Shown in pieces: positions 7,800 to 16,904 of a stretch of 64,000 bases of DNA. The notes beneath the pieces were generated by a model. It was not told where the DNA came from and ran no database searches. It saw only the letters and a program-made list of their open reading frames with translations. The stretch comes from Streptomyces sp. HM190 (lineage in GTDB: Bacteria > Actinomycetota > Actinomycetes > Streptomycetales > Streptomycetaceae). A program made the position numbers and the translations under genes. The DNA lies in contig NZ_CP047318.1 in assembly GCF_009857135.1 (NCBI RefSeq), forward strand, positions 5,766,001-5,830,000, written 5' to 3'. The first letter of the stretch is position 1, and each line of letters begins with the position of its first letter.

Positions 7800-9350
7800 T
7801 CAGGCGCAGACTGTGCCGGACTTCGGGACCTTGCCCGTGAGTAGGTAGCCATCCACGGCCGCCTTCACACAGCCGTTCCCGCTGCCGTACGCCCCGTGCC
7901 CCTGCCCCTGGTACGTCAGCTCGACACCGACTCCCGCCCCGAGCGCCCCCACCATCTTCCGCGCGCCCTCGTACGGCGTGGCCGGATCGCCCGTGTTGCC
8001 GATCACCAGGATCGGCGCCGAGCCCGGCGCGCTGACTTCGGGATGGCCGGCCGCGCCGGCGACGGCCCAGTCGGTGCAGGTGAGCAGGGACCAGGCGAGC
8101 CAGTCACCGAAGACGGGGGAGGCGGCCCGGAACGCGCCCTGCTTCGCCTCCACGTCCTTGGTGGTGTACCGCTCTTCGTCGTCGGCGCAGCTGATGGCGA
8201 CGTTCGCCGCGGCCAGATTGCTGTACTCGCCGTTCTCGCTGCGTCCGTTCATCGAGTCGGCCAGCAGCATCAGCAGTCGGCCGTCACCGTCGTACGCCTG
8301 CTGGAGTCCCTCGGTCAGGTAGGGCCAGAGGTCCTGGGAGTACAGGGCCTGCGCGATCCCGGTGGTGGCGGCGGACTCGGTCAGGTCGCGGGGGAAGACG
8401 CCGGGGATCGGCTTGCGGTCGAGGTCGTCCAGGAGCGCCCTGATGCGGTTCTCGACGTCCTGCGCGGAGTCGCCCACCGGGCACTCCTCCGTCTTCGAGA
8501 CGCAGTCCTCCGCGTAGTTGTCGAGTGCGAGCTGGAAACCCTTGGCCTGCCCGAGGCTGCTCTGCTCCGGTGTCTGCGTCGGGTCGACGACCGCGTCGAA
8601 CACGGCCCGGCCCACGTTCCCGGGGAACAGGTGGGCGTAGACCCCGCCGAGTTCGGTGCCGTAGGAGATGCCGAAGTAGTGCAGCTTGTCGTCGCCGAGG
8701 ACCTTGCGCATCAGGTCCAGGTCGCGTGCGGCGTCCGGGGTGCCGACGTGCGGGAGGGTCTTGCCGGAGTGGTCCTCGCAGGCTGTGTTGAAGGTCTTCG
8801 TGCTGTCCACGAGTTCCTTCCGCTCGGACGCGTCGTCCGGCGTCTGGTCCTTCTGGAAGAACTTGTCGAGTTCGTCGTCGTCCTCGCACTCGACGCCCGC
8901 GCTGCGACCCACTCCCCGTGGATCGAAGCTGACCAGGTCGTAGCGTGTGCGCAGCGTGGCGAAGTCGTCGGCGAAGGCGGGCAGCGCCTTGACGCCCGAT
9001 CCGCCGGGACCGCCGAAGTTGAGGACGAGCGAGCCGATCCGCCGGTCCCGGCCGCCGCTCGACCGCGCCCGGATCAGCGCGATGCCGATCGTGTCGCCCT
9101 TGGGGTCGTCCCAGTCGAGTGGGGCCTTCATGGTCGCGCACTGCCAGGGGGTGCCGTTCGGCAGGGGCGAGGGGGCGGGGCCGCCGCCCTCGGACGCCGA
9201 CGGTGCCGGGCAGTCCTTCCAGTCCAGTTCCTGCTTCGTCAGATCCTCGTCCTTGCCCCTGGCCTCGCTGCCGCAGCCCGCCGCCGACCAGGACAGCACG
9301 ACTGCCACGGCGGTCAGGGTGACGGCGCGCAGCCGGAGCGACATGGGCAT
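7800..9350 (-). CDS. Paralogous lipoprotein alpha/beta hydrolase, TAP-like
   Basis: A 516-residue paralogue of the adjacent hydrolase with the same order of motifs: lipobox SAAGC, FGGPGGSG, GISYG (about residue 226), GNTGDPATPYEG and GHGAYGSG. ATG 9350 has AGGA upstream; ATG 9344 is an alternative. Long identical strings (for example YGTELGGVYAHLFPGNVGR) show that the two genes arose by tandem duplication. It carries an extra Cys-containing insertion (DCVSKTEECP) absent from its neighbour, possibly a disulfide loop. Probable role: exopeptidase on the mycelial surface, working with secreted endoproteases. The MITE-like element lies 107 bases upstream of the start. Confidence 0.9.
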   Translation of the reverse strand: MPMSLRLRAVTLTAVAVVLSWSAAGCGSEARGKDEDLTKQELDWKDCPAPSASEGGGPAPSPLPNGTPWQCATMKAPLDWDDPKGDTIGIALIRARSSGGRDRRIGSLVLNFGGPGGSGVKALPAFADDFATLRTRYDLVSFDPRGVGRSAGVECEDDDELDKFFQKDQTPDDASERKELVDSTKTFNTACEDHSGKTLPHVGTPDAARDLDLMRKVLGDDKLHYFGISYGTELGGVYAHLFPGNVGRAVFDAVVDPTQTPEQSSLGQAKGFQLALDNYAEDCVSKTEECPVGDSAQDVENRIRALLDDLDRKPIPGVFPRDLTESAATTGIAQALYSQDLWPYLTEGLQQAYDGDGRLLMLLADSMNGRSENGEYSNLAAANVAISCADDEERYTTKDVEAKQGAFRAASPVFGDWLAWSLLTCTDWAVAGAAGHPEVSAPGSAPILVIGNTGDPATPYEGARKMVGALGAGVGVELTYQGQGHGAYGSGNGCVKAAVDGYLLTGKVPKSGTVCA

Positions 9351-9456
9351 GCAGTCATCCTGAAGCCGTCCTGAGCAGTGCGCTCGGGGCGTGGGCCGAG
9401 CGGGTGAAAGGGCCCGATCCGCGTCCACGCGCGCGCGGACGCGGCGCACCGCCCTC

Positions 9457-9625
9457 CTAGTGCCGCGGCAGGCAGCGTTTGCCCCGTCGCGATGCCCGGC
9501 ACGCACTCTCGGCGCACCGGGCACGAGCCCGAGTACATCCAGTACGGGGACGTGCGCCCGGCATGCCGAGAGCACGCACCGGGCGCCGCTCCTCGACGGG
9601 CAAACGTTGCCTGCCGCGGCACTAG
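9457..9625. mobile_element. MITE-like 169-bp palindromic element with CTAG ends
   Basis: The interval begins CTAGTGCCGCGGCAGGCA and ends with its reverse complement TGCCTGCCGCGGCACTAG. The terminal inverted repeats extend about 32 bases with one substitution and one indel, and inner blocks (CGGCACGCACTCTCGG against CCGAGAGCACGCACCGG) also pair, so the whole element folds into one long imperfect hairpin. It has no coding capacity. CTAG is rare in such GC-rich DNA and could be the duplicated target or the repeat tip. The right-hand CTAG supplies the TAG stop of the minus-strand gene beginning at 9622. It could also act as a bidirectional terminator. Confidence 0.8.
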
Positions 9626-12519
9626 AGGGCTCCCTTGCGTGTGAGCTGGTTGAAGGCCAGCCACCCCGGCAGCACGGGCAGCCACAGCGTCAGGAGCCGG
9701 AACAGCAGGACCGCGGGGGCCGCGACCTCCTTGGGGAGGCCGACGGCGATGAGACCGACCGTCAGCGTGGCCTCGACCGCGCCCACACCGCCGGGGGTCG
9801 GTGCCGCCGAGCCCAGCGCGTTGCCGGCGAGGAAGACGACCGCGACGCTGGCGATGCTGATCGAGGCGCTCTCGTCACCGAAGGCGCGGATCGAGGCGTC
9901 CAGGCACATCACGAAGCAGCCGGTGAGGAGCAGCATGCCGCCGATGCCGGTGACCAGCTTCTGCGGCCGCTGCAGCACGTCGAGCATGCGCGGGACGACA
10001 CCGGCGAAGAGTGAGCGCACGCGCGTGACGACGAACTTCCGCAGGAACGGGATCGACGTCACCACCAGGACGAGCACCGCGACCGTCAACAGGCCCGCGA
10101 TGACCGTGCGGGACGGGGACAGCGACGGTGTCTTCTCGGTTCCGGTGAGGTAGCCGAAGGCGAGCAGCATGAGGATGTGGCAGCCCAGCCCGAACAGCTG
10201 CGAGGCGCCCACACTCGCCACCGCGAGGCCCGGCCGGACCCCCGCCCGCTGCAGGAAGCGCGTGTTGAGCGCCACACCGCCCACCGCCGCCGGGGCGACG
10301 ATCTTCACGAAGGACCCGGCGACCTGCGCCGCCACCGTCCGCGGGAACGGCACCCGCTCCGGTACGAACCCCAGCAGGCTCATCGCCGCGGCCACGTAGC
10401 TCAGCGCGGAGAAGAACACCGCCGCGGCGACCCAGCCCCATTCGGCGTTCCGGATGAGCGGCCCGAACTCGATGTGGGTCAGCTGGGTCAGCAGGAAGTA
10501 CGCGCCGATGGCACCGGCGATGAAACTGATCAGCGTGCGCGGCCGGACCCGTTCCAGGCGGGCCGGTTCGACGGGCGCCTGCGGCCTGATGAGCAGCACC
10601 TGGTGGCGGATCTGGGTGAGCAGATCCTCCTCGCGGGCCTCTTCCACGGCCTCGTCGATCGCCCGCTTCTCCGCCCGCTGCTCGGCTCGCACGGTCTTCT
10701 TGGCGGTCTTGCCCGCCTCGGCCTCCTTGTGCTCCTCCGCGCGGGCCTGCTTGGCCAGCTGGGAGGCCTCCAGGACGGCCTCGCGCTCGCGCTCCGCCCG
10801 CTCGCGGGCCAGTCTGCGCAGCGTCGCCCGCGTGGAGCGTGACAACGCGATGGGTTGCAGCATCGGCAGGCAGTCGGCCACCGCGTCGGGGCCGAGGACG
10901 CTCACCGCCGACGCCACCGCGCGCTCGGCGCCCACCCGGAGCCCGAGCGTGGTCAGGAGCTGGGACACGTCCATGCGGAGCACAAGGTCACCGGCCGCGA
11001 TCTCACCGACGCGCAGATCGGTGAGGATCACCGTGCCGGAACGATCCACCACGATCGCGTCGCCCACGAGCCTGCGGTGCGCGATACGGCGTGACTGCAG
11101 GGCCTTCACCTGGGCCCAGGTTTCGTGCAGCAGTTCGTCGGTGACCTCGTCGTCCGACAGTGAGTCCAGGGTGCGCCCGCCGGTGTGCTCGTAGACGAGC
11201 ATCACCGCGTCCGGCCCCAGCTCGGAGGTCGCGATCAGCTTGGGGGCGTTGGCGCCGGCCGCGATGGCCGCGTACGCGAGCAGTGCCTCCTGCTCCAGGG
11301 CCTGGCGCAGGGACTGCAGGCTGCGGCGCGTGGTGATGCCACGCAGGGTCAGCCGCCGCCAGACGCGGTAGAAGAAGCCCTGTGCCTGCTGCTCCCGGTC
11401 GACGACGGTGACGTCGAGGGGTGGGCCGTCCTCCAGCGTCACGAAGTACCGCCGGCCCCGGTCGCCGCCTTCCGTGGTGTCCGAGGCGTCCTCGCGGGCG
11501 GCGCTCACCGGCTTGAAGCCGACCCGCCTGAGGCCCGCCATCAGGGTCCGGCCGGTAGGACGTACGTTCGGCGAGCCGACGGCGTAGAGCGTCCCGTAGG
11601 CGACCGTCCAGCCGATCAGCACCGTCAGGACGATCGAGAACGGCGTCGTGTAGCCGGCGACCAGCATGGAGAACGTGTCCAGCAGCAGCACGATCCACAG
11701 CACCGCGCGCCAGCGGGGTCTGCGGGACATGCCCACGGCGGTCATGTAGGCGATGACCGGCGCCAGGTAGCCGTGGACGGGGTCCGTGAGGGCGTGGATG
11801 TCGCCGGGGGAGGGCTGGGTGAGCGCCTCCTGGATCGAGTCCGGGGCGGTGCGGGCCACCCACAGGTCCGTCGCCAGGGTCACCCCGTGCGCCAGGACCG
11901 CCGCGAGCACACCGTCCGCGATGCGCAGTCCGTCCCGCTTGATCAGACGTTCGATCGCGAAGGCGACCGGGACCAGCAGGATCGCGATGCTCGACCCCAG
12001 CCCCGCGAGTTTGATCACCAGATCGGGTGCCTGGCCGGTGCCCTTGTTGATGTCCTGTTCGAGGCCGGCCGTGGTGCCGTGCGCGAACGCGGCGATCGCC
12101 AGCAGGACGACGATCCCGAGGATGCCGACCGACAGCCGCATGAGGTCCGAGGGGCGGTGCACGCGCGCGGGGAGCAGTGGTTCGTCGCCCTCGACCGCGT
12201 CCGAGTGCCCCTCGTCCGGACCGTCGTGGCCCTCGTCCGGACCGTCGTGGCCCTCGTCCGGGCCGTCGTGCCCTTCGTCCGGGACGTCGGAGTCCGGTCC
12301 TGCCGGCGACGTCGTGCCGTCGTGCCGGTCGTCGTGTCGGTCGTCGGGCCGGTCCTCGCGCGTCCTGGGGGAGCGCGATGTCTCCTCGGGCGCGGTGTTC
12401 GCCGGGTCCTTCGGGGCGGCGGCTCCGGCGCTCTTGTCGTCCCCGCCGGCGGTGTTCGGGCGCGACGAGGCGTCAGAGGTGCCCGCCGCGTCATCGGGGT
12501 GCACGCTCTGCTGCTTCAT
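9622..12519 (-). CDS. Large membrane protein: kinase-like domain plus LPG-synthase-TM/flippase-like domain
   Basis: A 965-residue protein. ATG 12519 has GAAGAG upstream; a GTG eight codons earlier is possible. Order: acidic disordered N-terminus with four tandem DEGHDGP repeats; about six membrane segments; a soluble domain resembling a degenerate protein kinase (IVVDRSGTVILTDLRVGEI, like the DxD/DFG region); a charged Ala/Glu/Lys-rich coiled segment; then a C-terminal block of about eight membrane segments with GGVALNTRFLQRAG, GGVGAVEATLT and PKEVAAPAVLLFR motifs of the YbhN/UPF0104 flippase-like family. Related proteins move or modify lipids; substrate here is unknown. The last codon precedes a TAG lying inside the MITE-like element. 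Confidence 0.85.
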   Translation of the reverse strand: MKQQSVHPDDAAGTSDASSRPNTAGGDDKSAGAAAPKDPANTAPEETSRSPRTREDRPDDRHDDRHDGTTSPAGPDSDVPDEGHDGPDEGHDGPDEGHDGPDEGHSDAVEGDEPLLPARVHRPSDLMRLSVGILGIVVLLAIAAFAHGTTAGLEQDINKGTGQAPDLVIKLAGLGSSIAILLVPVAFAIERLIKRDGLRIADGVLAAVLAHGVTLATDLWVARTAPDSIQEALTQPSPGDIHALTDPVHGYLAPVIAYMTAVGMSRRPRWRAVLWIVLLLDTFSMLVAGYTTPFSIVLTVLIGWTVAYGTLYAVGSPNVRPTGRTLMAGLRRVGFKPVSAAREDASDTTEGGDRGRRYFVTLEDGPPLDVTVVDREQQAQGFFYRVWRRLTLRGITTRRSLQSLRQALEQEALLAYAAIAAGANAPKLIATSELGPDAVMLVYEHTGGRTLDSLSDDEVTDELLHETWAQVKALQSRRIAHRRLVGDAIVVDRSGTVILTDLRVGEIAAGDLVLRMDVSQLLTTLGLRVGAERAVASAVSVLGPDAVADCLPMLQPIALSRSTRATLRRLARERAEREREAVLEASQLAKQARAEEHKEAEAGKTAKKTVRAEQRAEKRAIDEAVEEAREEDLLTQIRHQVLLIRPQAPVEPARLERVRPRTLISFIAGAIGAYFLLTQLTHIEFGPLIRNAEWGWVAAAVFFSALSYVAAAMSLLGFVPERVPFPRTVAAQVAGSFVKIVAPAAVGGVALNTRFLQRAGVRPGLAVASVGASQLFGLGCHILMLLAFGYLTGTEKTPSLSPSRTVIAGLLTVAVLVLVVTSIPFLRKFVVTRVRSLFAGVVPRMLDVLQRPQKLVTGIGGMLLLTGCFVMCLDASIRAFGDESASISIASVAVVFLAGNALGSAAPTPGGVGAVEATLTVGLIAVGLPKEVAAPAVLLFRLLTLWLPVLPGWLAFNQLTRKGAL
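12205..12288 (-). repeat. Four 21-bp tandem repeats encoding DEGHDGP
   Basis: Four consecutive 21-base units at 12205, 12226, 12247 and 12268 differ by only a few bases and encode a seven-residue acidic repeat in the N-terminal tail of the 965-residue membrane protein. Copy number probably varies between strains. Confidence 0.85.
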
Positions 12520-12704
12520 CGTCTCTTCTTGGTCTCGTATCACCAGTCACCGCCCGCACGATGGTGGCATGCCGGGTGGGCACACAGGGGCATCAGGGTG
12601 CAATGCGGGGGCGCACAGTCTGCCCGAAGACCGTCCTCGGAGCGAGGGACGCACGCGTCGGCCACCACGTCCCATTGTCGGTGTGGTGGGGCAGTATGGG
12701 CCGA

Positions 12705-13061
12705 ATGAGCGAGGAGAGCCTTCCGGTGGACGCCCTGCCGGAGTACGCGGAGCGGGTCCTCGAGGTCGCCGAGCTGATCCCGCCCGGGCGGGTGATGACG
12801 TACGGGGACGTCGCCGAGTGGCTGGGGGAGGGCGGCCCGCGTCAGGTGGGCCGCGTGATGGCCCTCTACGGGGGTGCCGTGCCGTGGTGGCGGGTGGTCC
12901 GCGCGGACGGTCATCTGCTGCCCGGCCACGAGCTGAGAGCGCTGGGTCACTACCGGACGGAGGGCACGCCCCTGCGCCAGGCGAGTCGGGCCGCCGAGGG
13001 GCATGTGCCGCACATCAATATGAAACGGGCACGCTGGGACGGCGTCGAACGCATGCGCTGA
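12705..13061 (+). CDS. Alkyltransferase-like (ATL) DNA-repair protein
   Basis: A 118-residue O6-alkylguanine transferase-like fold: IPPGRVMTYGDVAEWLG, GGPRQVGRVMALY and the active-site loop VPWWRVVRADG. The reactive Cys of true alkyltransferases (PCHRV) is Trp here, the hallmark of ATL proteins, which bind and flip alkylated guanine and hand it to nucleotide excision repair. ATG 12705 is preferred; ATG 12696 (MGRMSEE) is closer to a GGTGGGG and also possible. It is followed by the two AdnAB-like helicase-nuclease genes, a repair neighbourhood. The interval 13062-13345 behind it shows no gene, only a small hairpin (GGAAGC/GCTTCC at 13219-13233). Confidence 0.9.
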   Translation: MSEESLPVDALPEYAERVLEVAELIPPGRVMTYGDVAEWLGEGGPRQVGRVMALYGGAVPWWRVVRADGHLLPGHELRALGHYRTEGTPLRQASRAAEGHVPHINMKRARWDGVERMR

Positions 13062-13345
13062 GAGGGCGGCGAGCGCGCGGGTCATCACACCCGACGGCAT
13101 TCCGCGCCGGACGGCCCCCGAGGCGCCCTCGTACGGGGGAAGCGGGGCACGTCGGTGGCATGCCGTACGTTCGTGGGGCGAGGGACGCGCGAGCCGCGTG
13201 AGTCGCGAGGGGGCAAGAGGAAGCAGCGCTTCCGCACCACTCGTCGGCGTAGCGTCGGCTGCACGTGTCCCCCTCACCCCGCGGCCACCGCTCTCCACGA
13301 GCAGGGGCAGGGCAACCAGCACACCCACCAGGACCGGCGAACCAC

Positions 13346-16300
13346 GTGAGCTCCTCTTCCTCCACCAGGCGCCTGTCGCACACCCAGGTGCGACAGGGGA
13401 GCCGTGGCGCTTACCGACTGGTGCGTACCCCACCGGTCCGATCGAGTCCCCCTCGTCTGGACGCCGAACAGGCCGCCGTGGTTGACCACGAGACCGGCCC
13501 CTTGCTCGTTCTCGCAGGTCCGGGCACCGGAAAGACGACCACCCTCGTCGAGTCCGTGGCGGCCCGCGTCAACCGCGGAACCGACCCCGAGCGCGTCCTC
13601 GTACTGACCTTCAGCCGCAAGGCGGCCGTCGAGTTGCGCGACCGCATGGCGCTGCGCATGGGCGCCGCGCGCGCCCCGCGGGCCACCACGTTCCACTCGT
13701 TCTCCTACGCCCTGGTCCGTGCCCACCAGGACAGCGACCTGTTCGTCGAGCCCCTGCGCCTGCTGTCCGGCCCCGAGCAGGACGTAGCCGTCCGTGAGCT
13801 TCTCGCGGGCCAGCCCGCCCTCGAACGCCTCGGCCTCGCGCACGTGCGCTGGCCGGACGAACTGCGCGCCTGCCTCACCACGCGCGGCTTCGCCGACGAG
13901 GTCCGCGCGGTCCTCGCCCGCAGCCGTGAGCTGGGCCTGGCCCCCGCCGACCTGCGGGCCTTCGCCGACCGCATCGGCCGTCCCGACTGGCGTGCGGCCT
14001 CCGCCTTCCTCGCCGAGTACCTCGACGTCCTCGACCTGCAAGGAGTCCTCGACTACGCGGAACTCGTCCACCGCGCGGTGCTCCTCGCGGGCCGGCCCGG
14101 CGTCGCCGAGCACCTGGCCGGGCAGTACGACGCGGTCTACGTCGACGAGTACCAGGACACCGATCCGGCGCAGGTACGGCTGCTGAGGGCCCTGGCGGGC
14201 GGCGGCCGCACCCTGGTCGCCCTCGGCGACCCCGACCAGTCGATCTACACGTTCCGGGGCGCCGACGTGAACGGCATCCTGGAGTTCCCGGTCGCCTTCC
14301 CCCGCGCGGACGGCCGCCCCGCGCCGGTCGCCGTCCTCCGGACCGCCCGCCGCTCGGGTGCCGACCTGCTCGCGGCCACCCGCCTGCTCACCCAGCGCAT
14401 GCCGCTCACCCGCCTCCCGGCGGAGAAGGCACGGGCCCACCGCGAACTCCGACCGGTACGGGACGGCGGCCGCGTCGACGTCTACACGTACCCCACGCCG
14501 GGCACGGAACTGGACAACATCGCGGACATCCTGCGCCGGGCCCACCTGGAGGACGGTGTCCCCTGGGGCGAGATGGCTGTCCTGGTACGCGCGGGTGCCC
14601 GCACGATCCCGTCGATGCGGCGCGCCCTCACGGCAGCGGGCGTCCCCCTGGAGATCGACGGCGACGACCTGCCGCTCCGCCACGAACCAGCCGTACAGCC
14701 CCTCCTGACGGCCCTGCGAGCGGTCGCCCGGGCGGAGCTGGCAGAGCCCGGCTCGACGTCCGCACAGGGGCCGGCGGACGCCCGGGAGGCCGAGCGGGCC
14801 GAGGAAGAGGAGAGGGTCGGGGAGACCGCGACGAGTGGGCAGCCGCAGGCGGACGACGAGTTCGACACCGGTTCGGCGGCGGAGTCTGGCGAGCCGTCCG
14901 GCGCCCCCGGGCCGGACCCGTGCTGGCTGGACACCGAGACCGCGCTCACCCTCCTCGCCTCCCCTCTCGCCGGTATGGACACCGCCGACCTGAGGCGACT
15001 GGGCCGCGCCCTGCGCGAGGAGGAGCGGGCCGGGGGCAACCCCGTACCGCCTCCCTCGGACGAGCTGCTGGCCCGCGCCCTGGCCGAACCGGAGCGCCTG
15101 GTCGCCCACGACCCCGTGTACGCGCGGGGCGCGCAACGCCTCGGCGCGCTGCTGCGCAAGGCGCGGGAGCGTCTCGCTGGCGGCGGCACGGCCGAGGAGG
15201 CCCTGTGGGACCTGTGGGACGGCACGCCGTGGCCCAGGCGTCTGGAGCGGGCCGCCCGGCGCGGCGGCGCGGCCGGACGCAACGCGGACCGGGACCTCGA
15301 CGCCGTGTGCGCGCTGTTCGCCACCGCGGCCCGCGCGGAGGAACGCACCGGAGGACTCGGCGCCCTCAACTTCCTCGCGGAGATCGAGGCCGAGGACATC
15401 GCCGCCGACACGCTCACCGGACGGGCTGTGCGCCCCGACGCAGTACGCCTGATGACCGCGCACCGCTCCAAGGGTCTCCAGTGGCGCATGGTCGTGGTGG
15501 CGGGCGTCCAGGAAGGGCTCTGGCCGGACCAGCGCCGCCGTGGCTCGCTCCTGGAGGCCGACCGCATCGGCCGCGACGGCCTCGCCGAACCGCTCACGCC
15601 GGGAGCGCTGCTCGCCGAGGAGCGGCGTCTGTTCTACGTGGCCGCCACACGTGCGCGTGAGCGCCTCGTCGTCACCGCCGTGAAGGCCCCCGCCGACGAC
15701 GGCGACCAGCCCTCCCGCTTCCTCGCCGAGCTCGGCGTGGAACCCAAGGACGTCACCGGCCGTCCCCGCCGTCCGCTCTCCGTGGCCGCCCTCGTGGCCG
15801 AACTGCGCGCCACGACGGTCGACCCGCGGGTGTCGGACGCGCTGCGCGAGGCCGCGGCCCTGCGACTGGCCAGGCTCGCCGCACTGAGCGACGAGGACGG
15901 TCGCCCGCTGGTGCCGTCGGCGCACCCGTACCGCTGGTGGGGCATGTTCGAGCCCACCGAGAGCAAGGTGCCGCTCAGGAACCGCGACCAGCCCGTCGTG
16001 CTGTCCGGCAGCGCCCTCGACCAGCTCGCCAACACGTGCGCCCTGCAGTGGTTCCTGGGCCGAGAGGTGAAGGCCGACGCTCCCGCGACCGCCGCCCAGG
16101 GCTTCGGCAACGTCGTGCACGTGCTGGCGGACGAGGTCGCCTCCGGACGCACCCCCGCCGACCTCGACGTCCTCATGGAGCGCCTCGACTCCGTGTGGAA
16201 CGCGCTCGCCTTCGACGCCCCCTGGAAGTCGGACCAGGAGAAGCAGCACGCGCGCGTGGCGCTCGAACGCTTCCTGGCCTGGCACGTCGACTCGAACGGG

Positions 16301-16804
16301 ATGCGGGCCGGACGCACCCCGGTGGCCAGCGAGCAGGACTTCGACGTGACCCTGGAGGCGGGCGACTACGAGGTGCGCATCCGGGGATCCATGGACCGCG
16401 TGGAGACCGACGCCGAGGGCCGCGCCTACGTGGTCGACTTCAAGACCGGCAAGCAGGCGCCGACCGCCGCCGAGGTCGAACGGCACCCGCAGCTCGCCGT
16501 CTACCAGCTCGCGGTCCGCGAGGGGGCCGTCGACGAGCCCTTCGGCGGAACACGGCCCGAACCGGGCGGCGCCGAACTCGTCCAGCTGCGGCAGGGCGCG
16601 GCCAAGAAGAACGGCGGTGAGACGCTTCCCAGGGTGCAGGCCCAGGCCCCCCTGGAGGGCGACTGGGTCGGCGGACTCCTCGCCAACGCCGCCGGCAAGG
16701 TCCTGGACGAACGCTTCTCCCCGACCGCCGGACAACACTGCGCACACTGCGCCTTCCGGGCGTCCTGCAGTGCCCGCCCGGAGGGCCGCCACGTGGTCGA
16801 GTGA
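13346..16804 (+). CDS. AdnA-like helicase-nuclease (UvrD motor plus RecB nuclease)
   Basis: A 1,152-residue protein. It combines an N-terminal SF1 UvrD-type motor (Walker A GPGTGKTT near residue 60, DEYQD motif II, GDPDQSIY motif III) with a C-terminal RecB-family nuclease (GSMDRVE ... VVDFKTGK near 1031 ... QLAVYQLA). Four cysteines, one near 898 (NTCALQW) and three at the C-terminus (CAHCAFRASC), form the expected Fe-S clamp. GTG 13346 is chosen because the upstream in-frame extension is Pro/Ser-rich and unlike the family; an earlier GTG at 13265 remains possible. With the next gene it should form the heterodimeric end-resection machine that replaces RecBCD in actinobacteria. By mycobacterial gene order this is the AdnA-type subunit. 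Confidence 0.9.
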   Translation: MSSSSSTRRLSHTQVRQGSRGAYRLVRTPPVRSSPPRLDAEQAAVVDHETGPLLVLAGPGTGKTTTLVESVAARVNRGTDPERVLVLTFSRKAAVELRDRMALRMGAARAPRATTFHSFSYALVRAHQDSDLFVEPLRLLSGPEQDVAVRELLAGQPALERLGLAHVRWPDELRACLTTRGFADEVRAVLARSRELGLAPADLRAFADRIGRPDWRAASAFLAEYLDVLDLQGVLDYAELVHRAVLLAGRPGVAEHLAGQYDAVYVDEYQDTDPAQVRLLRALAGGGRTLVALGDPDQSIYTFRGADVNGILEFPVAFPRADGRPAPVAVLRTARRSGADLLAATRLLTQRMPLTRLPAEKARAHRELRPVRDGGRVDVYTYPTPGTELDNIADILRRAHLEDGVPWGEMAVLVRAGARTIPSMRRALTAAGVPLEIDGDDLPLRHEPAVQPLLTALRAVARAELAEPGSTSAQGPADAREAERAEEEERVGETATSGQPQADDEFDTGSAAESGEPSGAPGPDPCWLDTETALTLLASPLAGMDTADLRRLGRALREEERAGGNPVPPPSDELLARALAEPERLVAHDPVYARGAQRLGALLRKARERLAGGGTAEEALWDLWDGTPWPRRLERAARRGGAAGRNADRDLDAVCALFATAARAEERTGGLGALNFLAEIEAEDIAADTLTGRAVRPDAVRLMTAHRSKGLQWRMVVVAGVQEGLWPDQRRRGSLLEADRIGRDGLAEPLTPGALLAEERRLFYVAATRARERLVVTAVKAPADDGDQPSRFLAELGVEPKDVTGRPRRPLSVAALVAELRATTVDPRVSDALREAAALRLARLAALSDEDGRPLVPSAHPYRWWGMFEPTESKVPLRNRDQPVVLSGSALDQLANTCALQWFLGREVKADAPATAAQGFGNVVHVLADEVASGRTPADLDVLMERLDSVWNALAFDAPWKSDQEKQHARVALERFLAWHVDSNGMRAGRTPVASEQDFDVTLEAGDYEVRIRGSMDRVETDAEGRAYVVDFKTGKQAPTAAEVERHPQLAVYQLAVREGAVDEPFGGTRPEPGGAELVQLRQGAAKKNGGETLPRVQAQAPLEGDWVGGLLANAAGKVLDERFSPTAGQHCAHCAFRASCSARPEGRHVVE

Positions 16805-16891
16805 CCGGCGTGACCCACAGCACCACCTGTGCTGACCAGCGCTTCTCCCCGCCCGGACAGTGATCCGGCGTCCGCTGTCAGTGGTCGCCGC

Positions 16892-16897
16892 TAGCCT
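16892..16897 (+). promoter_or_regulatory. -10 box for leaderless adnB-like transcript
   Basis: TAGCCT ends seven bases before GTG 16905, so the transcript would begin at the start codon. This supports 16905 over the GTG at 16860. No convincing -35 is seen. Confidence 0.5.
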
Positions 16898-16904
16898 CTC
16901 TGGG

